From an uncultured Prevotella sp. (lineage in GTDB: Bacteria > Bacteroidota > Bacteroidia > Bacteroidales > Bacteroidaceae): DNA of 64,000 bases. The DNA lies in assembly GCA_900770845.1 (NCBI GenBank), contig CAAGLS010000131.1, positions 23,231-87,230 on the forward strand, read 5' to 3'. Both the position numbers and the translations under genes were made by a program. Under the pieces are notes generated by a model, which saw only the letters and a list, made by a program, of their open reading frames with translations, did no database searches and was not told where the DNA came from. How positions within the stretch are numbered: position 1 is the first letter of the stretch; each line of letters begins with the position of its first letter. Positions 17,146 through 25,382 of this stretch are shown here, in pieces.

Positions 17146-18807
17146 TCAGCTGTAAAGATAACGTTTGATGGAGCGTTTGGGAGTCTTGGCAAACTCCTCG
17201 TCGTGAATCTCTATTCCAGCAATCTTGCTGTAGCCAGGCAGGCTGTTGTTGAGGTTCTGCCTGTTCTGTTCCATCACAGTCTTCAGGTCGTCCTTGTTGA
17301 AGCCCATGTTCTTCATCATGTCGAAGTCGGGATACACCAAAGCGTAGAGCTTTTCGTTGCGCTGCACCACAACGCTCTCCACCACCATAGGCAGCGAGTT
17401 GAGCGCGTCCTCGATTTCTTCGGGATAGATGTTTTGCCCATTTGAGCCGAGCAGCATGTTCTTGGAACGTCCCTTGATGAAGATGTTGCCCTCTGCGTCC
17501 ATGGTGCCGAGGTCACCAGTGTGGAACCAGCCGTCGTCATCGAGCACAGCTTTCGTGGCCTCCTCATTCTTATAGTAGCCCAACATCACGTTGGGGCCCT
17601 GGCAGAGAATCTCGCCAGGAGTGTTGACGGGGTCGGGACTGTCAATCCTCACCTGCATGTGGAGTGCGGCTCGGCCACTGGAGCCCGGCACGTAGGTCTT
17701 GTAGTCGGCGTAGGCGATGATGGGGGCGCATTCCGTAGCCCCGTAGCCCACGGTGTAGTGGAATCCGATGCGGTGGAGGAAGCGTTCCACCTCCTGGTTG
17801 AAGGCTGCCCCACCGATGATGACCTCATAGAATTCTCCGCCGAAGGCCTTCGACACCTGGTCGCAGATCCTGTCGTCGATCTTGTCCTTGATGATGGGCA
17901 TGTTGAGCAGGAGCCGCATTCGGTTGTTCTGTATCTTGGGGAACACCTTCTTCTTGATGATCTTCTCGATGATGAGCGGCACGGAGATGATGATTTTCGG
18001 CTTCACCTCAGCAAACGACTGGGCGATGATGGCCGGCGAGGGCACGCGCGTAAGGTAGTAGATGTGGCAGCCGTGAAGAAACTCGAACATAAACTCGAAA
18101 GCCATGCCGTACATGTGGGCCATGGGCAGGATGCTGATGACCGAGTCGCCGGGCTTCAGGTGCGGCCCCACATTGGTCAAGGCGAAGTCGGCGTTGCTCC
18201 ACAGCGCGCGGTAGGGAATCATCGCGCCTTTCGAGAATCCTGTCGTGCCGCTGGTGTAGTTGATCATGGCCAGTTCGTCAGGATTCTGGTCCATGTAGTA
18301 TTCCACGTGTTCCTTGCGGAAGTACTTGGGAAACTTCTTGCCGAACATCTCGTTCAGATGCTCGCGTGCGTAGGTCAGCTTGTCGGTGCGCGAAATCACG
18401 AGCGAATAGTCGGGGATGTAGACGATGCCCTCCAACAGCGGCATCTTCGTTGGGTCTATCTCCGTGGCCACCACGTCGCCCACAAAGAGCAGTTTGGCTT
18501 CAGAGTGGTTGACGATGTTGTGGATTTGGTCTGCTGTAAATTCATGCAGGATGGGAACGGCGATGGCCCCGTAGGTGAGCGTTGCCAGGAAGGCAACGGC
18601 CCAGTTGGCGCTGTTGCGTCCGCAGAGGGCCACTTTGTCTCCCTTGTTGAGTCCGCTGCTCTCAAAGAGGATGTGGAGCTTCTCTATCTTGCGTGCCACA
18701 TCATGATACTGCAGGGTTTGTCCCTTGAAGTCGGTGAGTGCGTCCCTGTCCCAGTTGTCGATGATTGACTTTTGGATATATTGGTTGAAGCATGGAATTC
18801 TATCCAT
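17146..18807 (-). CDS. AMP-binding long-chain acyl-CoA ligase (paralogue 2)
   Basis: Activates a fatty acid through an acyl-adenylate to acyl-CoA. The 553-aa protein has the P-loop-like motif INYTSGTTGFSKG, the VGYGATECAPI motif, GWFHTGDLGTMDAEGNIFI and the hinge region GRSKNMLLGSNGQNIYPEEIE. The C-terminal Lys near the end (AKTPKRSIKRYLY) is in the catalytic position. The gene is 15 nt downstream of a close paralogue (18823-20490); both begin with the same architecture and share long identical stretches, indicating tandem duplication. The substrate chain length cannot be read from sequence. Confidence 0.92.
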   Translation of the reverse strand: MDRIPCFNQYIQKSIIDNWDRDALTDFKGQTLQYHDVARKIEKLHILFESSGLNKGDKVALCGRNSANWAVAFLATLTYGAIAVPILHEFTADQIHNIVNHSEAKLLFVGDVVATEIDPTKMPLLEGIVYIPDYSLVISRTDKLTYAREHLNEMFGKKFPKYFRKEHVEYYMDQNPDELAMINYTSGTTGFSKGAMIPYRALWSNADFALTNVGPHLKPGDSVISILPMAHMYGMAFEFMFEFLHGCHIYYLTRVPSPAIIAQSFAEVKPKIIISVPLIIEKIIKKKVFPKIQNNRMRLLLNMPIIKDKIDDRICDQVSKAFGGEFYEVIIGGAAFNQEVERFLHRIGFHYTVGYGATECAPIIAYADYKTYVPGSSGRAALHMQVRIDSPDPVNTPGEILCQGPNVMLGYYKNEEATKAVLDDDGWFHTGDLGTMDAEGNIFIKGRSKNMLLGSNGQNIYPEEIEDALNSLPMVVESVVVQRNEKLYALVYPDFDMMKNMGFNKDDLKTVMEQNRQNLNNSLPGYSKIAGIEIHDEEFAKTPKRSIKRYLYS

Positions 18808-18822
18808 ATCTGTGTGATTTGG

Positions 18823-20490
18823 TTATAGTGCGTTCTGATATAAGTATCTTTTGATACTCTTCTTGGGTGTCTTTTCAAACTCTTTCTCCTGGAGCACGAT
18901 GGCGGCCAACTTGCAGTATTGTGGCAGCGCGGCATTGAGGTCCCGGCGGTTCTGCTCCATGATTTTCAGCAGCTCGTCCTGGGTGAGTCCCAACGATTTG
19001 GCGGCCTCCATGTCGGGATGCACGAGTCCGATGAGCTTGTTGCCCTTCTGGATTACGAGGCTTTCGTTGACCATCGCCATGTTGTTGAGCTTGTTCTCAA
19101 TCTCCTCTGGATACACATTCTGTCCGTCGGCGCCGAGCAGCATGTTCTTGATGCGTCCGCGGATATAGATGAGTCCTTCCTCATCCATCGTACCCAAGTC
19201 GCCCGTGTGGAACCATCCGTTCTCATCGATGGCGGCCTTGGTGGCATCCGGATTCTTGTAGTAGCCGGTCATTAAGTTCTCTCCCCGTGTGATGATCTCG
19301 CCAGGCTTGTGGGCGGGATCGTCGCTGAGGATTCTCACCGTCATGTTTGACACTGCCCTGCCACAGGAGCCTGGCTTGAGTTCCTCGTGGTGGCAGAAGC
19401 TGATCATGGGTCCCGTCTCGGTGGCGCCATAGCCCACGGCCAAGGGGAAGTGGATGTCCATCAGGAAGCGTTCCACCTCCTTGTTGAGTCCCGCGCCGCC
19501 AATGATGAGTTCCTTGACATTGCCGCCAAATTCCTTCATCACGAGGTCGCGCACGTGTTCCTTCACCTTGTGGCTGACCAATGGCATGTTCAGCATCAGT
19601 TTCATCCTGTTGGTCTCCACGATGGGGAACACCTTCTTGCGCACAATCTTCTCCAGCACCAACGGCACGCTTGCGATAAGGCTTGGACGAAGCTCCTGCA
19701 GAGTCTCCGAAACCAGCGTGGGACTGGGCAGACGGGTGAGGAAATGGATATGGAGTCCGTAAGTGAATCCGAACAGGAAGTCGAGCATCAGGCCATACAT
19801 GTGGGCCAAAGGCAGGAACGAGAGGGTGTTCTCGCCCGGCTTCGTGATGGAGCCCAAGGTCTTGTGGGCCCAGGCCACATTGCCCAAGAGCGAGCGATAG
19901 GTGAGCATGACCCCCTTGGAGAAGCCCGTCGTGCCGCTTGTATAGTTGATGAGGGCCAAGTCGTCGGGCTTGTCCTCGTAGTAGCTGATATGCTCCTTGT
20001 GGAAGAATTTAGGGAATTTCCTGCCGAACATCTCGTTCAGGTGCTCACGCGCGTTCTCCAAGTCCAAAGAGCGTGTGAAGACCACCGACAGGTCGGGAAT
20101 GTAGACAATGGCCATCAGGTCTGGCATCTTGTCGTGGTCGAGCGTGGTGGCCACAATGTCGCCCACGAAGAGCAACTTGGCTTCCGAATGATTGATGATG
20201 TTGTAAACCTGCTCGGGCTTAAACTCATGCTGGATGGGAACGGCCACGGCTCCATACGTGAGCGTGGCGAGGAACACGACACCCCAGTTGGCGCTGTTGC
20301 GGCCGCAGAGGGCCACCTTGTCGCCCTGCCTCAGGCCTATGCTCTCAAACATGATGTGCAGCTTCTCAATCTTGCGGGCCACATCATGATATTGGAGCGT
20401 AATGCCTTTGTAGTCGCTGAGGGCATCTTGGTTCCAGTTCCTGACGATACTGTCTTTAATGTATGCGTTGAAGTTCTTTAAAGGTTCCAT
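18823..20490 (-). CDS. AMP-binding long-chain acyl-CoA ligase (paralogue 1)
   Basis: Acyl-CoA synthetase like its neighbour. The 555-aa protein has INYTSGTTGFSKGV, VGYGATETGPM and GWFHTGDLGTMDEEG, and ends KTPKKSIKRYLYQ. I place the start at the ATG at 20490 (MEPLKNFNAYIKDS) because it aligns with the paralogue's N-terminus and lies 23 nt after a promoter -7 box; the frame is open to 20538. It shares stretches such as LQYHDVARKIEKLHI and KVALCGRNSANW with the downstream copy. Confidence 0.92.
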   Translation of the reverse strand: MEPLKNFNAYIKDSIVRNWNQDALSDYKGITLQYHDVARKIEKLHIMFESIGLRQGDKVALCGRNSANWGVVFLATLTYGAVAVPIQHEFKPEQVYNIINHSEAKLLFVGDIVATTLDHDKMPDLMAIVYIPDLSVVFTRSLDLENAREHLNEMFGRKFPKFFHKEHISYYEDKPDDLALINYTSGTTGFSKGVMLTYRSLLGNVAWAHKTLGSITKPGENTLSFLPLAHMYGLMLDFLFGFTYGLHIHFLTRLPSPTLVSETLQELRPSLIASVPLVLEKIVRKKVFPIVETNRMKLMLNMPLVSHKVKEHVRDLVMKEFGGNVKELIIGGAGLNKEVERFLMDIHFPLAVGYGATETGPMISFCHHEELKPGSCGRAVSNMTVRILSDDPAHKPGEIITRGENLMTGYYKNPDATKAAIDENGWFHTGDLGTMDEEGLIYIRGRIKNMLLGADGQNVYPEEIENKLNNMAMVNESLVIQKGNKLIGLVHPDMEAAKSLGLTQDELLKIMEQNRRDLNAALPQYCKLAAIVLQEKEFEKTPKKSIKRYLYQNAL

Positions 20491-20513
20491 TGCACAAACC
20501 TTGGAATTTTGTG

Positions 20514-20544
20514 CAAAGGTAATACCAATTTTGCTCAATCCAAA
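20514..20544 (-). promoter_or_regulatory. Promoter of the acyl-CoA ligase pair
   Basis: On the minus strand TACCTTTG (20521-20514) and TTTG (20544-20541) are separated by 19 nt, an excellent Bacteroidota promoter 23 nt upstream of the first ligase start. Confidence 0.78.
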
Positions 20545-20649
20545 ATAAAATGTGCAATATTTTGTTCTTTCCTCTATCTTTTCCTATTTTACCTCCATTT
20601 TCGTCACGCTCGTTTATCTTTTTAGCGGGATTATTGTTCTTTTTTTCGG

Positions 20650-21900
20650 TTACTCATATTTCATGCTTTTTGCCGGATGGATATGGGAAATGAGATAGCT
20701 GGGGGCGATCAGTACGAAGACGCTGATAATCAGTGTGGCCACGTTGAGCGCCGCTATCCACAAGCCGTCCACTTCCACGGGGACGGCGTTCACATAGTAG
20801 GTGGCGGGGTCGAGCTTCACAAGTCCTGTGGAGGCCTGCAGGGCCACGATGCCAAGCCCAATCAGGTTGCCGAAGAGCAGTCCGCGCCCGATGATGAATG
20901 TGGCGAACCAGAGGAAGGTGTGGCGGATGAGTCCGTTGCGCGCTCCCAAGGCCTTGAGGATGCCAATCATGCTCGTGCGTTCAAGGATGATGATGAGCAG
21001 GCCGGAAATCATGGTTACGCCCGAGACGGCTATCATGAGCGCCAGGATTATCCAGACGTTCATGTCCAAGAGGTCGAGCCAGGCGAATATCTGCGGATTG
21101 ATCTCGCGTATGGTCTTGAAGGAATAGGTGGCTCCATACTTGTCCACCTTGCGGTTCACCGTTTCCATCACTTGCTGCTCTGCCATGGGCAGCTCGTGGG
21201 GCGAGGCCACGGTGAGTTCGGCTCCAGTGGCCTGGTCGGGTTCCCAGCCATTGAGCCTCACCACGGTGTGGAGGTCGGCGTAGACAATCACCTTGTCGTA
21301 GAGCGAGAGGTTGGTCTGGTAGATTCCACTGATGGTGAACCTGCGCGTGCGCAGTCCATCTTTGTCGATGAAATAGGCAAACACGCGGTCGCCCGACTTC
21401 AGCTGCAGTTTGTCGGCCATCTGCTTGGATATGAGAATCTTGTTGCCGTCCTGTTTGCTGGAGAAGTGGGGCACGGTGCCGCTCACCAAGTTTTGTTGGA
21501 TGAATTTGGGGTCGAATTCCTCGGCAACGCCTTTCAGCTGCACACCGAGGAAGTCGTCGTCGGTCTTCAAAATGCCCTCCTTCATAGCGAAGCGCTCCGC
21601 GTGGGCTATGCCTTTCAGGTGGCTGAGGGCGTTGACCATGGAGTCGTCCATCACTATGGGGTATTGCTCAGAGCTTTGCAGTGTGGTGAATTCGGCCACT
21701 TGCATGTCGCCGCCGAAGCCCTTCACCTTTCCCTGCACGGTGTGCTTGAACCCCATCACCACGCAAACGCTCACAATCATCACCGCCAGCCCGATGGCCA
21801 CGCCGGCCGTGGCGATGCGTATGGCGGGTTTGGACACGTGACGTTTGTCTTCTCCCTCTGCGGTGAAGATTCGTTTGGCTATAAAAAGAGGTAAGTTCAT
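20650..21900 (-). CDS. LolC/E-type ABC transporter permease
   Basis: Inner-membrane permease of the lipoprotein-releasing (MacB/FtsX-like) family, moving lipoproteins or another amphiphile from the inner membrane. The 416-aa protein has one N-terminal membrane segment (about 26-50), a large periplasmic domain with KSGDRVFAYFIDKDG, and three C-terminal membrane segments. These include the family signature near SMIGILKALGARNGLIR. I start at the ATG at 21900 (MNLPLFIAKRIF), where the family begins; the frame is open to 21966. The partner ATPase LolD is not adjacent. Confidence 0.9.
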   Translation of the reverse strand: MNLPLFIAKRIFTAEGEDKRHVSKPAIRIATAGVAIGLAVMIVSVCVVMGFKHTVQGKVKGFGGDMQVAEFTTLQSSEQYPIVMDDSMVNALSHLKGIAHAERFAMKEGILKTDDDFLGVQLKGVAEEFDPKFIQQNLVSGTVPHFSSKQDGNKILISKQMADKLQLKSGDRVFAYFIDKDGLRTRRFTISGIYQTNLSLYDKVIVYADLHTVVRLNGWEPDQATGAELTVASPHELPMAEQQVMETVNRKVDKYGATYSFKTIREINPQIFAWLDLLDMNVWIILALMIAVSGVTMISGLLIIILERTSMIGILKALGARNGLIRHTFLWFATFIIGRGLLFGNLIGLGIVALQASTGLVKLDPATYYVNAVPVEVDGLWIAALNVATLIISVFVLIAPSYLISHIHPAKSMKYE

Positions 21901-21959
21901 GTTTGTATATATTTTCTCTTGTGTGTGCATGTAGTGCCTTGTCTGGGCGTGGGGCAAGC

Positions 21960-22150
21960 TTCTCACCGCCCATTCGGCTTGGCGGGAAGGGTTTGCTTGC
22001 GCGTCCCCTTCCCGCTATGGCAGGGTAGGGACATGCTTGTCCCCGCCCCTGTTTGGCTTGTCAGAGGCCCTCGCCCGCGCAATCCTTTCCCGAGCCTGTC
22101 TTGGGTTGTGGCGCGCTTGGCCCAAGTCTGCCTGGGTTGGCGGGAGCGTA
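21960..22150. other. GC-rich intergenic stretch with inverted repeats
   Basis: No gene is visible between the aminotransferase end (22158) and the LolC/E permease start. The stretch holds several G/C-rich inverted pieces, for instance around TTCCCGCTATGGCAGGG and GGGACATGCTTGTCCC. A piece at about 22008-22075 resembles part of the extra segment in repeat copy 2 (about 49280-49345), suggesting another small intergenic repeat family. Confidence 0.4.
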
Positions 22151-22157
22151 TCTGCGT

Positions 22158-23363
22158 TTATTCGTCGTCCACTCTGCCGGGGTAGGACTCCAAGGCCTTC
22201 TTTAGCACGACCAAGGCGCGGCAGAGGTCTTCCTTTTTCAGCACGTAGGCTATTCTCACCTGGTTGCGCCCGGTGCCGGGAGTGGTGTAGAAGCCGGCGG
22301 CTGGAGCCATCATCACGGTCTCGCCCTCATAGTCGAACTCTTCCAGGCACCAGCGGCAGAACTTCTCGCTGTCGTCGACGGGGAGTTTGGCCACCGTGTA
22401 GAAAGCTCCCATTGGGATGGGCGAGTAGACGCCTTTGATGCGGTTCAGCCCGTCGATGAGGCATTTGCGGCGCTCGCAATATTCGTCATACACCTCGCGA
22501 TAATAGTCCTGGGGAGCGTCGAGTGAGGCCTCGGCCACAATCTGTCCCAAGAGTGGGGGAGAGAGGCGGGCCTGGCAGAATTTCATCACGGTCTGCCTCA
22601 CCTCGGCGTTCTTTGTTATCAGGCAGCCAATGCGGATGCCGCATTCGCTGTAGCGTTTCGACACGGAGTCGATGAGCACCGTGTTCTGCTCTATGCCCTC
22701 CAAGTGCATGGCCGAGATATAGGGAGAGCCCGTGTAGATATATTCGCGGTAAACCTCGTCGGAGAAGAGGTAAAGGTCGTATTTCTTCACCAAATCGCGA
22801 ATTTGGTTCATCTCGCGGCGTGTGTAGAGGTAGCCCGTAGGGTTGTTGGGGTTGCAGATCATGATGGCCCGCGTGTGCTCATTGATAAGCTTCTCAAACT
22901 GCTCCACGTGGGGCAGGGCGAAGCCCTCCTCTATGGTGGTGGGTATGGTGCGGATCTTGGCTCCCGCCGAAATGGCGAACGACACATAGTTGGCGTAGGC
23001 GGGCTCGGGGATGATGATCTCGTCTCCTGGGTTGAGACAACTCATGAAAGCGAAGAGCACGGCCTCGGAACCGCCGGCGGTGATGATGATGTCGTCGGGT
23101 TCCACGATGATGTTGAATCTCTTGTAGAACGCGCATAGCTTCTCCCTGTAGCTGAGGAATCCCTGGGAGGGAGAGTATTCGAGCACTTTGCGGTCGATGT
23201 GCTTCAGGGCGTCGAGTCCACATTGGGGAGTGGGCAGGTCGGGCTGACCGATGTTCAGGTGGTAGACTTTGATTCCACGGTTTCGTGCCGCTGCTGCCAA
23301 AGGAGCCAATTTCCTGATTGGTGACTCGGGCATTTCCAAACCACGATTTGATATTTTTGGCAT
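22158..23363 (-). CDS. Class I/II pyridoxal-phosphate aminotransferase
   Basis: PLP-dependent aminotransferase of the aspartate aminotransferase fold type I. The 401-aa protein has the substrate/PLP motif CNPNNPTGYLYTRREM, and the Schiff-base lysine in DSVSKRYSECGIRIG followed by the phosphate-binding arginine. The C-terminal arginine motif GRNQVRIAYVLKKEDL is present. The frame is open to 23387, but the ATG at 23363 (MPKISNRGLEMPESPIRKL) matches the family start. The amino donor is not predictable; the neighbours give no pathway hint. Confidence 0.9.
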   Translation of the reverse strand: MPKISNRGLEMPESPIRKLAPLAAAARNRGIKVYHLNIGQPDLPTPQCGLDALKHIDRKVLEYSPSQGFLSYREKLCAFYKRFNIIVEPDDIIITAGGSEAVLFAFMSCLNPGDEIIIPEPAYANYVSFAISAGAKIRTIPTTIEEGFALPHVEQFEKLINEHTRAIMICNPNNPTGYLYTRREMNQIRDLVKKYDLYLFSDEVYREYIYTGSPYISAMHLEGIEQNTVLIDSVSKRYSECGIRIGCLITKNAEVRQTVMKFCQARLSPPLLGQIVAEASLDAPQDYYREVYDEYCERRKCLIDGLNRIKGVYSPIPMGAFYTVAKLPVDDSEKFCRWCLEEFDYEGETVMMAPAAGFYTTPGTGRNQVRIAYVLKKEDLCRALVVLKKALESYPGRVDDE

Positions 23364-23388
23364 AGCAATTAAATTTAATATTAGCACG

Positions 23389-23396
23389 CAAAGATA
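23389..23396 (-). promoter_or_regulatory. -7 box of the aminotransferase promoter
   Basis: TATCTTTG on the minus strand, 25 nt before the start at 23363. No TTTG is seen at the usual -33 distance. Confidence 0.55.
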
Positions 23397-23530
23397 ACGA
23401 TTTTATTTTAGACGCAGGATTTTTTTGGGGAAAATTATTGATTCTATTTCAACGTTTTCTTTGTTCATTATCACTTCATGTTCAGCTTCCTCCCGTTTTG
23501 GGAGACGCAGGGCGGACGATGGGGGCGGAG

Positions 23531-23760
23531 GTCAGACTCGAGTCTGACGCACGGGACGAGCGGCGGAGGGCGTGGGTCGATGGGTCTGACGAGCGTCGGA
23601 CGCGGGTCTGTCGAACGTCGGACGCGGGTCTGTCGAACGTCAGACGACGGGGCGACGGACGTCAGACAGTAGTCTGACGCACAGGGACGGGGAGGAAGGC
23701 ATGGGGACGGGGAGGAAGACGCATGGGGACGGGGGCGGCGAAAGGAGGTCGATGTGGCCG
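23531..23760. repeat. GC-rich intergenic array with 22-bp units and GTCAGAC palindromes
   Basis: A perfect 18-bp palindrome (23531-23548, GTCAGACTCGAGTCTGAC) is followed by three 22-bp units (23585-23606, 23607-23628, 23629-23650; pattern TCTGWCGARCGTCGGACGCGGG). A second palindrome, GTCAGAC-AGTA-GTCTGAC, follows at 23661-23678, and then GGGACGGGGAGGAAG-type repeats to about 23735. The palindrome plus GCACGGGACGAG recurs at 61014-61043. Frames stay open across it only because of composition; I see no gene. It fills the divergent gap between the aminotransferase and nucleotidyltransferase genes. Confidence 0.8.
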
Positions 23761-23839
23761 TCACTTGTCTTTGCGCATTGGATTCTATGAAAAAAAACTA
23801 AAAACAAAGGATTAGTTTTCTCAATAGATAAATAATATG

Positions 23840-23847
23840 TATCTTTG
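23840..23847 (+). promoter_or_regulatory. -7 box upstream of the 23.9 kb cassette
   Basis: TATCTTTG, 30 nt before the nucleotidyltransferase ATG. The region 20 nt upstream is A/T-rich without a clean TTTG. Confidence 0.6.
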
Positions 23848-23877
23848 CAACCGAATTAAGGTAAAATCGTTAACGAT

Positions 23878-24597
23878 ATGAGATATGCCATTATAGCAGC
23901 AGGCGAAGGAAGCCGACTGGCCCAAGAAGGAATAGCTGCGCCCAAGCCTTTGGTGAAGATTCAGGATGAAACCCTCATCGACAGGCTCATCCGTATCTTT
24001 ATGGCCAATGGTGGCGAGGAGATTGACGTGATCTGCAATGGCCTCACCCAGCTTGTGGCCCATCATTTGGAGAAGATCCAGCAGCAAGGACTTGGCGGCA
24101 AGGCCGTGCCTCTGAAGTGGATTCAGAAGACTACCCCAAGCTCGATGCACAGTTTTTACGAACTCAGCCATGTCATGGGCCATGGGCCTTTCGTCCTGAC
24201 CACGGTCGACACCATCTTCAGACCGCAGGAGTTCACGACATACATAGCGGCTTTCGGGCAGGCTTTGGGCGAGGGCTATGATGGACTGATGGGTGTCACC
24301 GACTATGTTGACGATGAGAAGCCCCTCTACGTGGGAACGGACGATGGCATGAACATCACGGGATTCTACGACACAAACAACCCGCCTTGCCAATATATCT
24401 CTGGTGGCATCTATGGGCTGACGCCGCGTGCCCTGCAGACGCTCGGCAGATGCATGGAGCGCGGCGAGAGCCGGATGCGCAACTTCCAGCGTGCCCTCGT
24501 TGGCGAGGGGTTGAGGCTGAAGGCATTCAGTTTCTCCAAGGTGCTCGACATCGACCACAAGAGCGACATACAAAAGGCGGAGGACTTCCTGAAATGA
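23878..24597 (+). CDS. NTP transferase (sugar/polyol-phosphate nucleotidyltransferase-like)
   Basis: Transfers a nucleotidyl group from an NTP to a phosphorylated sugar or polyol. The 239-aa protein opens with the nucleotidyltransferase signature IIAAGEGSRLAQEG followed by PKPLVKI. It also has VLTTVDTIF, where the Asp is in the metal-binding position, and CQYISGGIYGL. It is a single catalytic domain without the acyltransferase or beta-helix tail of GlmU or GlgC. It overlaps the next gene by 4 nt (ATGA). With a CDP-alcohol phosphatidyltransferase two genes on, a CTP-using enzyme that makes a CDP-polyol is a reasonable inference; the substrate is not proven. Confidence 0.82.
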   Translation: MRYAIIAAGEGSRLAQEGIAAPKPLVKIQDETLIDRLIRIFMANGGEEIDVICNGLTQLVAHHLEKIQQQGLGGKAVPLKWIQKTTPSSMHSFYELSHVMGHGPFVLTTVDTIFRPQEFTTYIAAFGQALGEGYDGLMGVTDYVDDEKPLYVGTDDGMNITGFYDTNNPPCQYISGGIYGLTPRALQTLGRCMERGESRMRNFQRALVGEGLRLKAFSFSKVLDIDHKSDIQKAEDFLK

Positions 24598-25382
24598 GGG
24601 CGATGGGCATCAGGCGCGACAATGTGTTCTCGCCCAACTCGGTGGAGAGGGACCGCGCCATACTGCAGGCGGTTCTTCGCATCCTCGCCGACAGAGGCTG
24701 GGACACGGCGCTCGTCGACGAGCGGCATCTGCGCGCGGACGACAAGGCCGACTGCTATCTCTCAATGGCCCGCAGCCCACAAGCACTCGGCGTGTTGGGT
24801 GGGCTGGAGCGCGAGGGCTGCCGGGTGGTCAACCAGTCCGAGGGCGTGGCCAACTGCCAACGGAGCAGACTGGACACCATCATGCGACTGAACCGCATAC
24901 CCATGCCTCCCAAGGAAGGCGGCCACGGCTGGTGGCTCAAGCGTGGCGATGCCGCAGCGCAGACCAAGGCCGATGTGGTGTTCTGTCCCGACAGCGAGGC
25001 TCTGGGTGCAGCCCGGCGCGACTTCCTGCGGCGGGGCATCACCGACTTTGTGGTCAGCGCGCATGTCGTGGGCGACCTCGTGAAGTTCTATGGCGTAAGC
25101 AATGGCTTCTTCCGCTACTTCTATCCCACAGACGACGGCCAGTCGAAGTTTGGCGACGAGAGGCGCAACGGCACGGCCCACCACTATCCCTTCAGCAGTG
25201 AGAGCCTGCAGGCCGACGTGGAGCGTCTGGCCCGCCTTGCGGGAGTGGACGTCTATGGCGGCGACGCCATCGTCGATGAGGGCGGTCATTATTTTATTAT
25301 TGATTTCAACGATTGGCCCAGCTTCTCCCGTTGTAGGGAGGAGGCAGCTGAGGCCATCGCACAACTGGCACAACAAAAATGA
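24594..25382 (+). CDS. ATP-grasp-like protein of unknown substrate
   Basis: The 262-aa protein shows weak but suggestive ATP-grasp features: WWLKRGD (near residue 117) in the place of the ATP-binding Lys, VVSAHVVGDLVKFYGV, and a C-terminal YFIIDFNDWPSF. In that last motif Asp-x-Asn fits the metal-binding pair of ATP-grasp enzymes. The DxN form also occurs in inositol-polyphosphate kinases of the ITPK type, but overall similarity cannot be judged by eye. The ATG at 24594 overlaps the upstream stop, and its own stop overlaps the next gene by ATGA. The frame is open to 24387, but that would run deep into the upstream gene, so I reject the longer form. Confidence 0.7.
   Translation: MRAMGIRRDNVFSPNSVERDRAILQAVLRILADRGWDTALVDERHLRADDKADCYLSMARSPQALGVLGGLEREGCRVVNQSEGVANCQRSRLDTIMRLNRIPMPPKEGGHGWWLKRGDAAAQTKADVVFCPDSEALGAARRDFLRRGITDFVVSAHVVGDLVKFYGVSNGFFRYFYPTDDGQSKFGDERRNGTAHHYPFSSESLQADVERLARLAGVDVYGGDAIVDEGGHYFIIDFNDWPSFSRCREEAAEAIAQLAQQK

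Noticed and set aside
17521..18768. 415-aa open frame antisense to an acyl-CoA ligase
   Set aside because: The ligase frame on the minus strand has all family motifs; the plus frame is a composition shadow rich in Val, His, Gly and Asp.
24387..24593. Longer start for the ATP-grasp-like protein
   Set aside because: It would overlap the nucleotidyltransferase by about 210 nt in another frame; the ATGA overlap at 24594 is the normal pattern in this cassette.
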